Assembly: GCA_944390915.1 (NCBI GenBank)
Contig: CALXRS010000012.1
Location: 1 to 59,190 of the forward strand
Direction of reading: 5' to 3'
Length of the DNA stretch: 59,190 nt
Origin: an uncultured Alphaproteobacteria bacterium
GTDB lineage: Bacteria; Pseudomonadota; Alphaproteobacteria; RF32; CAG-239
The notes under the pieces are model-generated. The model did no database searches. It saw nothing but the letters and a program-made list of their open reading frames with translations, and was not told the origin of the DNA. Shown in pieces: positions 50,199-59,150 of the stretch; position 1 is the stretch's first letter, and every line of letters begins with the position of its first letter. The position numbers and the translations under genes are program-made.

Positions 50199-50787
50199 AA
50201 AGCGACAAATAAAAAACGAACTTATTCCCTTTGCCGAAATTGACGACGATTTGCAGATGCAAACGCGCGAATGGCGAAATTCGCCCGAAGTGGCCGAATA
50301 TTTCAAAATTCCCCATATTTCCGTCGAAACCCACAAAAAATGGCTGGCCGGAATGAAAACCGAACACCCCGACCATATTGCCTTTCTGCTTCGGAGCAAC
50401 GGACAAAACGCGGGCGTAACCTATTTTCATTCACTTGATCGACAAAACGCCCGGGGCGACTGGGGCATCTACGTTTATCCGCCGGAATTTCGCCACCGCG
50501 GAATCGGTCATTTTGCCCTTACCGCCTGTATCAATTATGCCCAAGACAAATTAAAACTTGAGGAACTTTTCCTTGACGTCATGGAAAACAACTCGGCCGC
50601 CGTTCGCCTGTATGAAAGCATGGGTTTCGTGCCGACCGGCGAAAAAGACGGACGTTTTTTGCGCTACCGACTGAAACTGAACCCGCTTTCCGCCTCGACG
50701 GAAAAAAAGAAAACAAGCTCTCGAACAGAGAGCAGACGGGACACACCGCCGGTCATTTTTTCTCGTACCAGTCAGCCGGCCGGATAA
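50191..50787 (+). CDS. WecD/PseH-like GNAT N-acetyltransferase for an amino-sugar nucleotide
   Basis: This protein has 198 residues from ATG 50191, which overlaps the transferase stop by eight bases. The GNAT core includes QTREWRNSPEVAEYFKIPHISVETHKKWLAGM, the PseH-like opening. GDWGIYVYPPEFRHRGIGHFALTACINYAQ is the acetyl-CoA loop, RHRGIG, and MENNSAAVRLYESMGFVPTGE closes it. It should acetylate the 4-amino sugar made by the WecE-like enzyme. The last 35 residues (after RYRLKLNP) are basic, lack the fold, and run into the terminator and 3' end of the converging WYL gene. Confidence 0.85.
   Translation: MIEKRQIKNELIPFAEIDDDLQMQTREWRNSPEVAEYFKIPHISVETHKKWLAGMKTEHPDHIAFLLRSNGQNAGVTYFHSLDRQNARGDWGIYVYPPEFRHRGIGHFALTACINYAQDKLKLEELFLDVMENNSAAVRLYESMGFVPTGEKDGRFLRYRLKLNPLSASTEKKKTSSRTESRRDTPPVIFSRTSQPAG
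50702..50733 (-). terminator. Terminator of the WYL gene, inside the GNAT coding region
   Basis: Leftward GCTCTC, TGTTC, GAGAGC, then TTGTTTTCTTTTTTT. It lies in the last 90 bases of the GNAT gene on the other strand. Confidence 0.75.
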
Positions 50788-51712
50788 CCCGGACATACTT
50801 TCCCCAGGTGTAGAGATGCCAGTCCATCTCCACCCGCCCGCCGGCCTTAAAACAAACCGTCAGACTGCCGTCGGCGTTGCGGCGCGTCTTTTGCGTCGGA
50901 TGAAAAACATACTGTGCCGCCTCGTCGGCCACTTCTTTGTCAAACAGCCATTCCACTTCAAAGGGCTGTTCGTGCCAGGCGCCGAAGGATTGCTCGGCGT
51001 ATTTTTGCAGGCTGAAACCGGCAACCGGCGCAAAGGGCTCGTCCAGAACTTCCGCTCGGACAATGTTTGCCAGAATAAAATTGTGCACCTCATCGCCATA
51101 AAAACCGTCGCTGTGGCGCGCCGCCAGATAATGGTTGCGCTCGCCGTAAAGAAAACCGTACGGATCAATGACATTGGTGCTTTTTTTGCCGCTCGTCTTG
51201 TTGACATAAACGATTTTTACTCTTTTGCAGGCCAAAATCGCCTGTCTTAACGCGCCGATAACCTCGGGGCTGATTTTCAACTTCGGCCCCGGCCGGCAGA
51301 TAAAACCTTCCGCCTCCAACAGGGCTTCGCTGTCGGTTTCTATCCGCCGGTAAACATCCGGTTTGACGGAGGCTCTTATTTTGGCGGCAACGCTTTCCAG
51401 CAAAGTTTTTTTGTCGTCCATCCGGCGTTCGGCAAAAAGCGCGACGGCCGTTTCCAGCGCGGAAAGTTCCTCGGCCGTAAACTGGATAAAATCTTTCAAC
51501 GTCCCTTGCGGAATATACCAGTGCTTCACATTATTTTCGCCGACGATTTCTTCCGTTTGCGGAAAACGGGTAACAATCAGGTCGCGCATGCGTTCGGCCG
51601 TCCGCCGCGAAACATTGAAACGACGGGCAATATCGGCAAGCGACACACCCTCGCGGGTAGACTGCATCCAGATTGCCAGATCGAGCAGATCATAAGTTTT
51701 TTCGTAAGCCAT
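50753..51712 (-). CDS. HTH–WYL domain transcription regulator
   Basis: This protein has 319 residues from ATG 51712 (GGAG upstream). A DeoR-type HTH lies at residues 8–50 (YDLLDLAIWMQSTREGVSLADIARRFNVSRRTAERMRDLI). A WYL domain starts near 150: KRVKIVYVNKTSGKKSTNVIDPYGFLYGERNHYLAARHSDG, with the GFLY/R and HYLAA elements for ligand binding. The C-terminal WCX part ends HLYTWGKYVRVIRPADW. WYL regulators control DNA repair and defence genes in many bacteria. It follows the AAA+ gene by 77 bases in the same direction, so it may control that operon. Confidence 0.88.
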   Translation of the reverse strand: MAYEKTYDLLDLAIWMQSTREGVSLADIARRFNVSRRTAERMRDLIVTRFPQTEEIVGENNVKHWYIPQGTLKDFIQFTAEELSALETAVALFAERRMDDKKTLLESVAAKIRASVKPDVYRRIETDSEALLEAEGFICRPGPKLKISPEVIGALRQAILACKRVKIVYVNKTSGKKSTNVIDPYGFLYGERNHYLAARHSDGFYGDEVHNFILANIVRAEVLDEPFAPVAGFSLQKYAEQSFGAWHEQPFEVEWLFDKEVADEAAQYVFHPTQKTRRNADGSLTVCFKAGGRVEMDWHLYTWGKYVRVIRPADWYEKK

Positions 51713-51789
51713 TTTTTTCTCCGGTTTCTCTTTGCCGCTCATTATGGCATTTATCGCGGGGCTTTGGCAAAACATTTTTTCTTTTGCCC

Positions 51790-53805
51790 TCAGACAAAAC
51801 CTATTTTACGCTTGACGGGGATTCTGTTTTTCCGTTCGTTTTCCAGCATTTTCAGCAGTTCTTCCCGATTTTGCGCCAACCCGAGAATGGTTGCCTTTTG
51901 CTTAACGACGACAAAATCTCCCGGTGCCAGCCGGTCGAGGCGTTCAAGGGGCACGTCTTCCATATCAAAAAAATGCTTAAAAGCCAACGCGCTTTGCTGA
52001 GGCGTCAGATAGTCGTATGCCACCTTAAAGGTAAAACGGCGCAGGCAAGCCTCGTCCAAAAATTCCATCAGATTGGTCGTGCAGACAAAGGGATAAGGAT
52101 AGCTTTCCATCTGCGTCAGCATTTCGTTGACCTTGGTCACCTCCCACGAATGGTCGGCGCTCTGTCTGGACGACAAAAAGCTGTCCGCTTCGTCAAAAAC
52201 AAGCACCGCCCTGTTTTCGCGGCCTTCGGCAAAAGCTTCCGCAATATTGGCCTCGGAGCCGCCCACCCACATGGAAAGCAGATCGGAACATCTTTTTTTG
52301 AGCACGGGCATTTCCAGCTTTTCCGCCAGATATTCGGCATAGGCCGACTTGCCCGTACCCGATGCGCCGTACAAACACAGCGAAAAATTACGCTGCGGCA
52401 GCCCGGCGATTCTCTCCGCCAAAAGCTGCAGGTCGGTATCGGTATTTAACAGCTGCGGATTAAAGGCGACGGCGTTTTTCTTTTTTTCCGCCGATTGGCG
52501 CCCGTTGTTAAAGGCTTTTTCCAGCGACGACAAACTCCGGTGCACGTCGTCCAACCCGCCGCCGGCAAGCTTGGCCGATTTTACGGCCGTAACGATGAAC
52601 GACGGCGAAAGCCTGTAGCGACCGGCAAACTCCGCCGCCGTTTGCCGATCGGCGGGCAGATTATATTCGCGCAGACTGCGCTGCCACATGTTTGTGCGCA
52701 CCTGCAAATCCGGCCGGCGGAAATGGACGGCATGGGTAAAACGCCGCAGATAGGCTCTGTCCGTGTCGGCTATTGAGTTGACAATCCATATGGCGGGGGT
52801 TCGGTTGTTTTCAAGCAGGCGGTTCACATAGAGCTTGTCGTTTTTTTCTTTGTTTTTGAAAAAGGGGAGCGAACTTTCCAGAAAATCGTCGGCCTCGTCC
52901 ACCAGAAGACAGCTGTTGCGGTCGCTTTCCAGCAGAGAAAAGGCAAGTTCGAGGCTTTCTTTCCGGCTGTTGTCCTTTTCCCCGTTTTCGCCGACGGCAT
53001 ACAGGTTGGCTCCGGCGCGGACGGCAAGCGCCTTGGCAAATTCGGTTTTGCCGGTTCCCGGTTCGCCGTAAAACAGCAGATTGACGCCTTTTATTTTAGC
53101 GGCGGCCGCTTTTTGCAAAATTTTGGCGCAATAATCCCTTTCCGGCAGATAACTGAAATCTTCCCAATCGAGGGTTGCCGACTGCGGACGACCGAGCAGA
53201 AAATCTTTGACGTCGGCCGGTGTACGCAGGTTTTGCGACAGCAGCTTGCCGGCAAGGTCGGAAGCGGAAATGTCGCCGTTATATTCCGTTTCCGCCAACC
53301 CCAGCTTTTTTAAGCGCGAATTATGGTCAATCAGGCTTTCCGTTTTTGCCCGCCCGAAATTCAAGAAAAAAGCCAGATTGTCTTTCAGTTTGTTGTTGCG
53401 CCCGCAAACTATGCGGTTAAAATCGTCAAAATCCTCATCCAGCTTAATCCGGGTCAACACGCCCAGCACTTCTTTTTCGGCCGGCGACAAGCGGAGCAGC
53501 GCTGCCACGTTTTCCAGCCGTTTTTCAAACACCCCCGGCCGGCAGCGACGGCGCAGTTTCTTTTGCAGCTTTTGCAAATAGGCCTCGCCGCGCAACAGAC
53601 CTTCCCTTTTGTTGCGGCGGAAGACGGTTTCCGCGTCGGCGCCTTCTTCTTCCTCTTTTTGTGTCAGCAAATCGGCGGAAAAAAGTCGATAGCCGAAACC
53701 GCCGTGCCAATCCACGATACGAGCCAGATTGTCGCGCAAAAAACGACGGTCGGACATGGCATTTGCCAGATAAGTCAGCATTTTGTATTTTTCATAAGTT
53801 TCCAT
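51790..53805 (-). CDS. Double AAA+ ATPase
   Basis: This protein has 671 residues from ATG 53805. Its N-terminal part, about 220 residues, is helical and not recognised. The first AAA+ module has GEPGTGKTEFAKAL (about 246) with CLLVDEADDFLE; the second has GASGTGKSAYAEYLAEKL (about 480) with AVLVFDEADSFLSSRQ. Both keep Walker A and B. The layout resembles CDC48/YjoB-like proteins with a WYL partner gene, and the pair occurs in many genomes. Function is unknown; a remodelling ATPase or a stress/defence role is possible. No protease or nuclease domain is present. Confidence 0.8.
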   Translation of the reverse strand: METYEKYKMLTYLANAMSDRRFLRDNLARIVDWHGGFGYRLFSADLLTQKEEEEGADAETVFRRNKREGLLRGEAYLQKLQKKLRRRCRPGVFEKRLENVAALLRLSPAEKEVLGVLTRIKLDEDFDDFNRIVCGRNNKLKDNLAFFLNFGRAKTESLIDHNSRLKKLGLAETEYNGDISASDLAGKLLSQNLRTPADVKDFLLGRPQSATLDWEDFSYLPERDYCAKILQKAAAAKIKGVNLLFYGEPGTGKTEFAKALAVRAGANLYAVGENGEKDNSRKESLELAFSLLESDRNSCLLVDEADDFLESSLPFFKNKEKNDKLYVNRLLENNRTPAIWIVNSIADTDRAYLRRFTHAVHFRRPDLQVRTNMWQRSLREYNLPADRQTAAEFAGRYRLSPSFIVTAVKSAKLAGGGLDDVHRSLSSLEKAFNNGRQSAEKKKNAVAFNPQLLNTDTDLQLLAERIAGLPQRNFSLCLYGASGTGKSAYAEYLAEKLEMPVLKKRCSDLLSMWVGGSEANIAEAFAEGRENRAVLVFDEADSFLSSRQSADHSWEVTKVNEMLTQMESYPYPFVCTTNLMEFLDEACLRRFTFKVAYDYLTPQQSALAFKHFFDMEDVPLERLDRLAPGDFVVVKQKATILGLAQNREELLKMLENERKNRIPVKRKIGFV

Positions 53806-53856
53806 CGCCTCAAACTCCCTTATTTTTCGTTCTGAGAGTTTTATAGCATCTGAAAA

Positions 53857-53871
53857 CGACAAAATTTGTCG
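53857..53871. promoter_or_regulatory. Palindromic operator candidate for the AAA+–WYL operon
   Basis: CGACAAAATTTGTCG is a perfect palindrome around a central A, and a further half-site TTGTCG lies at 53878–53883. It sits just upstream of a TATAAA −10-like hexamer at about 53840–53845 on the minus strand, the right place for the WYL protein to act. Confidence 0.5.
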
Positions 53872-53918
53872 CATACCTTGTCGCACGCGCACATATTTTT
53901 TTTAAGAACGGCTGATTT

Positions 53919-54380
53919 TTATTTACAGACGTCAACCCAGCCTTTGGCGGCGGAGTAGCGTTCCAGCTCGGACAAAGAAAGCTCGATTGCGCTGTTGGCG
54001 CTGCCGCAGGCGGGAAAAACGGGGTTAAAACGCTTAAGCGAATCATCAAGATAGACCTCCACGCCGTCATTGACGGCAAAAGGACAAACGCCGCCCGCCG
54101 GATGCCCCGTCCGCGTTTCCGTTTCCTCGCGCGGCAGCATTTTTGCCTTGGCACGGAAACAGGCCTTGTATTTGGCATTATCTATACGGGCATCGCCGGC
54201 GGCCACAATCAAAATCACATTTTCGCCCGCCGCAAACGCCAGCGTTTTGGCAATCCGCCCCGGTTCACAATGCAGAGCAGCGGCAGCCAGCTCAACGGTT
54301 GCGCTCGATTGGGCAAACTCCATCACCCTGTCCTGCATACCGCAGGCAGCAAAATATGCGCGCACTTTTTCTACCGACAT
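53919..54380 (-). CDS. YbaK/EbsC-type aminoacyl-tRNA deacylase
   Basis: This 153-residue protein has the family fold: SSATVELAAAALHCEPGRIAKTLAFAAGENVILIVAAGDARIDNAKYK (with the key Lys in IAKTL), then TGHPAGGVCPFAVNDGVEVYLDDSLKRF and the conserved GGVxPFG-like segment as GGVCPF. It hydrolyses mischarged tRNA, for example Cys- or Ala-tRNA-Pro, in trans. It is transcribed alone, apart from the divergent DUF2339 gene. Confidence 0.88.
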   Translation of the reverse strand: MSVEKVRAYFAACGMQDRVMEFAQSSATVELAAAALHCEPGRIAKTLAFAAGENVILIVAAGDARIDNAKYKACFRAKAKMLPREETETRTGHPAGGVCPFAVNDGVEVYLDDSLKRFNPVFPACGSANSAIELSLSELERYSAAKGWVDVCK

Positions 54381-54506
54381 TATTTTCTCCTTTTTCTGAC
54401 CAAAACCATCTTAACCACAGCTGACGCCTTGTGGCAACAATAAAACTTGTTTTCAGAAGCAAATTCTTCTATCCTGACAGAGGCATTAAAAATTCGGAGA
54501 ACAGTC

Positions 54507-56984
54507 ATGGAAGGGATCGCCATTATTGCTTTGTTCTTTTTGTATATGTGCGTCAAAACGGACATCAAGCGGCTGGAGTGGAAAATCGACCGGCTGGAAA
54601 ACAAAAGAAAAAACGATGACGATGCCGTCCAGACAGTTGCCGCCGCAGCAACAGACGTTGATACGGCCGGCATCGCACCAGCATCTCTTTCTGCCGACGT
54701 TCTTAAAGAAACGCCCGCCGACGCTTCCGCACGGGAAGAAAACAAAACGCCGGCCAATGTACCCGCCGCTGTGTTAAAAGAAAAAAAGAGCGCCTTTTCC
54801 GGTCAGAGCCTGACCGTCTGGATCGCCGGTTTTGCCGCCGTCCTCGGCTTTTTCTACTTTGTCCGCTATTCCATTGAACAGGGGCTGCTGACCCCCGCCG
54901 CGCGGCTGACAATTACGGCTTTGTGCGGCATTGCCCTAACCTTTGGCGGCGTTTTTATCCGCACCCGAAAAAGCTCCGACAACAGCAAAAAAATCGGCGA
55001 GGCTTTTATCGGTATCGGACTGGCCGCGCTTTACTTTGCCGCTTACGCGCTGTCGGGAATTTACCGGCTTGCACCGGAAAGCCTTTCTTTCGGCCTGATG
55101 TGCCTGATTACGGCGGCAGGCATTGCGCTGACCCTGCTTACCAACTGCAACTCCGGCATTGTTCTGGCACTCATCGGCGGTTTTCTGACCCCGGCGTTGA
55201 AAACGGACGGCGGCAGCACCGTCGTTTTGGCCTCCTATCTGTTTGTGCTGACCTCTACCCTGCTCTGTATCAGCCGCCGCACCGGCAGTTTTTTCCTTTC
55301 GCTGCTTACTTTCTGCGGCTGCGGATTTTGGCTACTGTTTGCCCTTTTAACCAATTTCAGCTCCGCAGACAGCATCGTTTTCTTCGTTCTTATGGCGGCG
55401 GTTAATCTGGCAAGCGGTTACATTTTCTCCGGCAACAATGAAGAGCAGAAAAATCTGCGGCAGATTCCGCTTTTGTTTGCCGTCATCTTCACTTTCCTGA
55501 TGCTGCTTAAAACCGATTTTGACTTTCAGGAATGGAGCATTATTGCCGTCATGCTGTGCGGTTTAACCGCTCTTTGCCTGTTCCGCCGGCAGGAACATGT
55601 TTATCTTTTGACGGCGGCCGACATCGCCGTTTTCGTTCTGCTCGGATACTGGCATATGAGTGGCGGCGACGCCTGTCTGTTTTGGGCTGTCTTTGCCGCT
55701 ATTGCCCTGGTGCCTTTATATGTTGCCGGCTGGGTGCGCCCGTACAGGGCTTTTTTGCTGTTGCCGGCATCACTGGCGCCGTTCATTTCGCTGGCGGCCT
55801 ATCCCGTTTATGCCGCCGATGTTCCGGTTGCCTATGTTTCAATAATCGCCGCCGCGGCTTTTGCCCTGCAGATCCTGCGGCTGAACCTGCGGCAGCAGGA
55901 CAACCGCAACCTTGCGGGATATCTTGTTTTGTCGGCGACGACACTGGCGGCAATCGCCCTGCTCCGGCTGCTTGATAACGACGACATGACGCCGGTTGTG
56001 GCGACAACCGTCCTGCTTATTTTCGGCGTTTTGCGCGACCGTTTTGCCATCGGCCGCCTAAACGGCGGTCTGCTTGCCGGCGCCCTGCTGTTTTTTGTTT
56101 GCGAATACGACGAACTTACCGACGCCTGCCGGCAGCTGTTTTTAGGCACGCTTGATTCCGTTCGCCTTCATCCGGAATCTCTTCAATATTATTTATGCCG
56201 TTTTGTCTTTCCCGCCGCGGCCTTTACCGTGCTGGCCTTTGCCGGCAGGGGGCTTGTCCGTTTCGGTGCCGCGGCCGTAGCTTTTCTGCTCGGCTGTTTC
56301 GGTTTGTTTTCTCTTTTTATGCTGTCACAAATCACTCCGGGCGAACAATGGTACGTCGTGGCCGATTTTACCGACAATATCCTGCTGACCGCCCTGCTGC
56401 TGTGCGCGGCGCTGCCATACGCCCTCAACCGACAAAAGACATTCGGCGCCGCCGTTTTTGCCGTCGGCCTCTGGCGACTGTTTTTTGACGGTCTGGCCAA
56501 CTCGCCGATATTTAACGGCATTCCCGTTGACGCGGCGGACATTCTTCTGGCCTACGGCGTGCCTTTTATCATCTTTGCCGTCTGCGCCGTTGCCCCAAAA
56601 GGCATTCACAAAAACAAATTTGCCCTTGCCGCCGCGGTAATGTCTTTTGTTCTGGTTTCCGCCCTCCTGACATACGGCCTGTACGGCAAACTGTACCTCC
56701 GGTCCATTTCCTTTGACGACGGCGGCATTTTTGCCTATTCCGCCCTCTGGCTTGTCCTCGGCGGTATATGGCTGGCTTTGGGCTTTTATGACCGCGTGCT
56801 GGTCAAGCCGGCTTTTGCGCTCATCTATCTGGTGGTGGGCAAAGTCTTTTTATACGACGTTTCGTCGCTTGAAGATGTCTGGCGGATTGCCGCCCTGTTT
56901 GGACTGGCCGGTTCGCTTTTTGCCATCAGCTACGGATATAACCGCTGGTTTGCTCCGACCAAAGAAAATTCATCTGCCGGCTGA
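54507..56984 (+). CDS. DUF2339 polytopic membrane protein
   Basis: This protein has 825 residues from ATG 54507 (GGAGA upstream). A first helix and a coiled coil (KTDIKRLEWKIDRLENKRK) are followed by a Thr/Ala/Glu-rich linker (about 40–95). More than 20 hydrophobic helices then run to the end, with the DUF2339 pattern SLTVWIAGFAAVLGFFYFVRYSIEQGLLTPAARLTITALCGIALTFGGVFIR. The family has no known function, and members reach 800–1000 residues. It lies alone between terminators. Confidence 0.88.
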   Translation: MEGIAIIALFFLYMCVKTDIKRLEWKIDRLENKRKNDDDAVQTVAAAATDVDTAGIAPASLSADVLKETPADASAREENKTPANVPAAVLKEKKSAFSGQSLTVWIAGFAAVLGFFYFVRYSIEQGLLTPAARLTITALCGIALTFGGVFIRTRKSSDNSKKIGEAFIGIGLAALYFAAYALSGIYRLAPESLSFGLMCLITAAGIALTLLTNCNSGIVLALIGGFLTPALKTDGGSTVVLASYLFVLTSTLLCISRRTGSFFLSLLTFCGCGFWLLFALLTNFSSADSIVFFVLMAAVNLASGYIFSGNNEEQKNLRQIPLLFAVIFTFLMLLKTDFDFQEWSIIAVMLCGLTALCLFRRQEHVYLLTAADIAVFVLLGYWHMSGGDACLFWAVFAAIALVPLYVAGWVRPYRAFLLLPASLAPFISLAAYPVYAADVPVAYVSIIAAAAFALQILRLNLRQQDNRNLAGYLVLSATTLAAIALLRLLDNDDMTPVVATTVLLIFGVLRDRFAIGRLNGGLLAGALLFFVCEYDELTDACRQLFLGTLDSVRLHPESLQYYLCRFVFPAAAFTVLAFAGRGLVRFGAAAVAFLLGCFGLFSLFMLSQITPGEQWYVVADFTDNILLTALLLCAALPYALNRQKTFGAAVFAVGLWRLFFDGLANSPIFNGIPVDAADILLAYGVPFIIFAVCAVAPKGIHKNKFALAAAVMSFVLVSALLTYGLYGKLYLRSISFDDGGIFAYSALWLVLGGIWLALGFYDRVLVKPAFALIYLVVGKVFLYDVSSLEDVWRIAALFGLAGSLFAISYGYNRWFAPTKENSSAG

Positions 56985-57039
56985 ACGCCGCGCAAACGCC
57001 GAATTTCCGCCTCCAGACGGTCGATGTCGTCGGCGCAAG

Positions 57040-57083
57040 CGGATAAAAGAAAAGGCCGCCCTTTGACGGACGGCTTTTCCCGT
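57040..57083. terminator. Bidirectional terminator between converging genes
   Basis: AAAAGGCCGCCC, TTTGAC, GGACGGCTTTTCCC forms a stem for DUF2339 on the plus strand and for the flavodoxin-like gene on the minus strand. Confidence 0.75.
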
Positions 57084-57099
57084 ACGGAGAAAATCGGAC

Positions 57100-57642
57100 T
57101 TATGCGATGGCGCACCCCATCTCATAAGCCTCATCCATGGCCGGTGAAGATTTGATGTCGCCTGCCTGCCAGGCGCCGGTGCCGTAAACGACGCCTTTTT
57201 CGCGCGCGCCGTCCAGACAGTCTTCGGTAAAGCCGCGGAAACCCTCCAGCGTTTTTTCCATATTGGCGCGGTTGTCGTCGGCCGCCGCCACGATGAAATA
57301 GAAATCCTTGTTGCGGATTTCCTCATACCGGGGAACGGTGCGGTCAATCAGGGTTTTCATCTGCCCGTTCATGGTATAGAAATAGACCGGCGTTGCCATC
57401 ACGATAACATCGGCTTCCACCATTTTGTTCAAAATTTCTTCCATATCGTCTTTCTGCACGCAGCGATGCGTGGCGTTGCAAACGCCGCAGCCCCGGCAGT
57501 AGCCGATTTTTCTGGAGTTGAGGAATATTTTTTCCACCTCGTTGCCGGCATCCCGCGCGCCTTCCGCAAAACGATCGCACAAAGTATCGGAATTTCCGCC
57601 CTTGCGGAAACTTGCCGACAAAATCAATACCTTTTTGCTCAT
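57100..57642 (-). CDS. Flavodoxin-like NAD(P)H-dependent FMN reductase family protein
   Basis: This 180-residue protein begins with KKVLILSASFRKGGNSDTLCDRFAEGA, the FMN phosphate loop. Then comes YCRGCGVCNATHRCVQKDDM, a Cys-rich loop of the iron–sulfur-flavoprotein type, and DVIVMATPVYFYTMNGQMKTLIDR, the flavin-binding strand and loop. Four Cys in CRGCGVC...C could bind a cluster, but the spacing is only partly that of known members. It is probably a cytoplasmic oxidoreductase; the substrate is unknown. Confidence 0.85.
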   Translation of the reverse strand: MSKKVLILSASFRKGGNSDTLCDRFAEGARDAGNEVEKIFLNSRKIGYCRGCGVCNATHRCVQKDDMEEILNKMVEADVIVMATPVYFYTMNGQMKTLIDRTVPRYEEIRNKDFYFIVAAADDNRANMEKTLEGFRGFTEDCLDGAREKGVVYGTGAWQAGDIKSSPAMDEAYEMGCAIA

Positions 57643-57835
57643 TTTTCTCTCCTCTCACATTTCCTTATCGGTTCATATTTTCCTGTTGCGGAAACGGCAA
57701 AACATGCCGCCTCCGGTCTTTCATGGATAAAATTACAATTTAGAGTACGCTCCAAGTCAAGTTATTTTAATCAAAATACACCAAGCATTAACCATCTCCG
57801 TGCTACGATTTATAAAAAATCAGGGAGTTCAAACC

Positions 57836-58333
57836 ATGAGAAAAACGCCGCGCAAACCTCTGTTTGCCCTTTTCTATTACGACCGCCGCAAACTGCGCCT
57901 GCTGTTTTTAGCAAACCTTGCCGGGCTCGCTCTGGTCATTGTATTCGGGCATGCTCTGTTTGCGCCGTTTCTGCCGGCCGGGCTGTTTGCGGTTCTTTTG
58001 TGTTTTTGCAGCCTGCTTGCCGCGGCCTATGTCCACTTTTTTCCGCAGAAGCTGGCAATTGTTACCGATGAAGACATCCGCCTCGACCGTTGCCATCCGT
58101 TGAAATGGAAAAATATCGCCGCCGCCGAAGAAACGGTCGTCGGACCTTTCCGTCGGCGGATTATCATCTTGAAACCGACTGCCGATTTCGGCTGCCGGCT
58201 GACCTTCATGCAACATGTCTGCCGGCATTTGCGCTTTACCGCTTTTTCCGTTCCGCTCTATGCCATGACCGACCGGGACGGACAAAAAATAAAAGAGATA
58301 ATTGCCGAACGCACAACCTATACCCCGCTCTGA
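57836..58333 (+). CDS. Small membrane protein with two helices and a soluble tail
   Basis: This protein has 165 residues from ATG 57836 (GGGAG upstream). Two hydrophobic helices lie at about 20–38 and 42–62. The following 100 residues (KLAIVTDEDIRLDRCHPLKWKNIAAAEETVVGPFRRRIIILKP) look like a PH-like β domain of the kind seen in STM3941-type proteins. It is probably an inner-membrane protein of unknown role, followed by the LemA-like gene 160 bases later. Confidence 0.6.
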   Translation: MRKTPRKPLFALFYYDRRKLRLLFLANLAGLALVIVFGHALFAPFLPAGLFAVLLCFCSLLAAAYVHFFPQKLAIVTDEDIRLDRCHPLKWKNIAAAEETVVGPFRRRIIILKPTADFGCRLTFMQHVCRHLRFTAFSVPLYAMTDRDGQKIKEIIAERTTYTPL

Positions 58334-58493
58334 ACAATAATGTTTTTTTCGGCAACCGCGGTAATTTTCAAAATTTTTGTTCAAATTTAACCGCAGACAA
58401 AGCTGCCGATAAACGCCATAAAAAAATTGTCTTTTTACATACGGGCGGTTATTATGCTTTCAAAGCAACCGACTTTTGAAGGAGAAAAGTCTG

Positions 58494-59000
58494 ATGATGA
58501 CCGCCGCTGCCGTTTTTATCGTTCTGCTTGTCGGCTATGTTTTTTTCTACAACCAGCTTGCCCGGCTGGATGCCCTTGCCGTCCGCGCCTGGAATAAACT
58601 GAACAACTGTTTTGCGCGCCGGCGCGAACTTTCCGGCCGGATAACGGACTATTTGCAAACGCGCGGTCTTCCGACCGAAAATCTTCTGTCCCCCGCCGAA
58701 AACGACTTTGCCGACGATGTCCGTCGCCGACAGGAATACGAAATTGCTTTAAGCGATAAGATGCAAACTTTGCTGACCCGGGCGGAAAAACAACTTACCG
58801 ACGACGGCGCTTTCCGTCAAATGCAAAAAGACTGGGCAACCGCCGAAGACGATCTGCAAAACGCCCGTCGGCGGTATAATGCCGCCGTACGCGATTACAA
58901 CGTGGCGCTGCATACTTTTCCTTCCTGCTTTGTCGGCAAAAGCATTAAGGCCAAAGAAAAAATCTTTTTTAAGACGGGAGACGGCACAAACGAAAGATAA
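58494..59000 (+). CDS. LemA-family protein
   Basis: This protein has 168 residues from ATG 58494 (AAGGAG nine bases upstream). One N-terminal membrane helix (AAAVFIVLLVGYVFFYNQL) is followed by a helical bundle. YNQLARLDALAVRAWNKLNNCFARRRELSGRITDYLQ is close to the LemA start NxLVxLrnxVxxAWxdIDvqLkRRhDLIPNLV. RRRYNAAVRDYNVALHTFPSCFVG matches the family's RxxYNxAvxdYNtxixxFPsxxfA. LemA proteins are membrane anchored and of unclear function, often with a GGDEF or TPM-domain partner, which is not present here. Confidence 0.85.
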   Translation: MMTAAAVFIVLLVGYVFFYNQLARLDALAVRAWNKLNNCFARRRELSGRITDYLQTRGLPTENLLSPAENDFADDVRRRQEYEIALSDKMQTLLTRAEKQLTDDGAFRQMQKDWATAEDDLQNARRRYNAAVRDYNVALHTFPSCFVGKSIKAKEKIFFKTGDGTNER

Positions 59001-59117
59001 ACGGCGGATGATAATCTGCTCTGACGCACCGGATATTTTTTGGCGCGCGGAATGTTACGGATTTTCGTACGGATATAATGCCTGCGCTCGATTCTGCAAA
59101 TTGTTCAGGTGCAAAAA

Positions 59118-59148
59118 AAGGAACCCGCCGGCCTAGCCGGCGGTTCTG
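59118..59148 (-). terminator. Terminator of the gene cut at the right edge
   Basis: Leftward AACCGCCGGC, TA, GGCCGGCGGGTT, CC and seven T, directly after the stop codon at 59151–59153. Confidence 0.75.
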
Positions 59149-59150
59149 CC

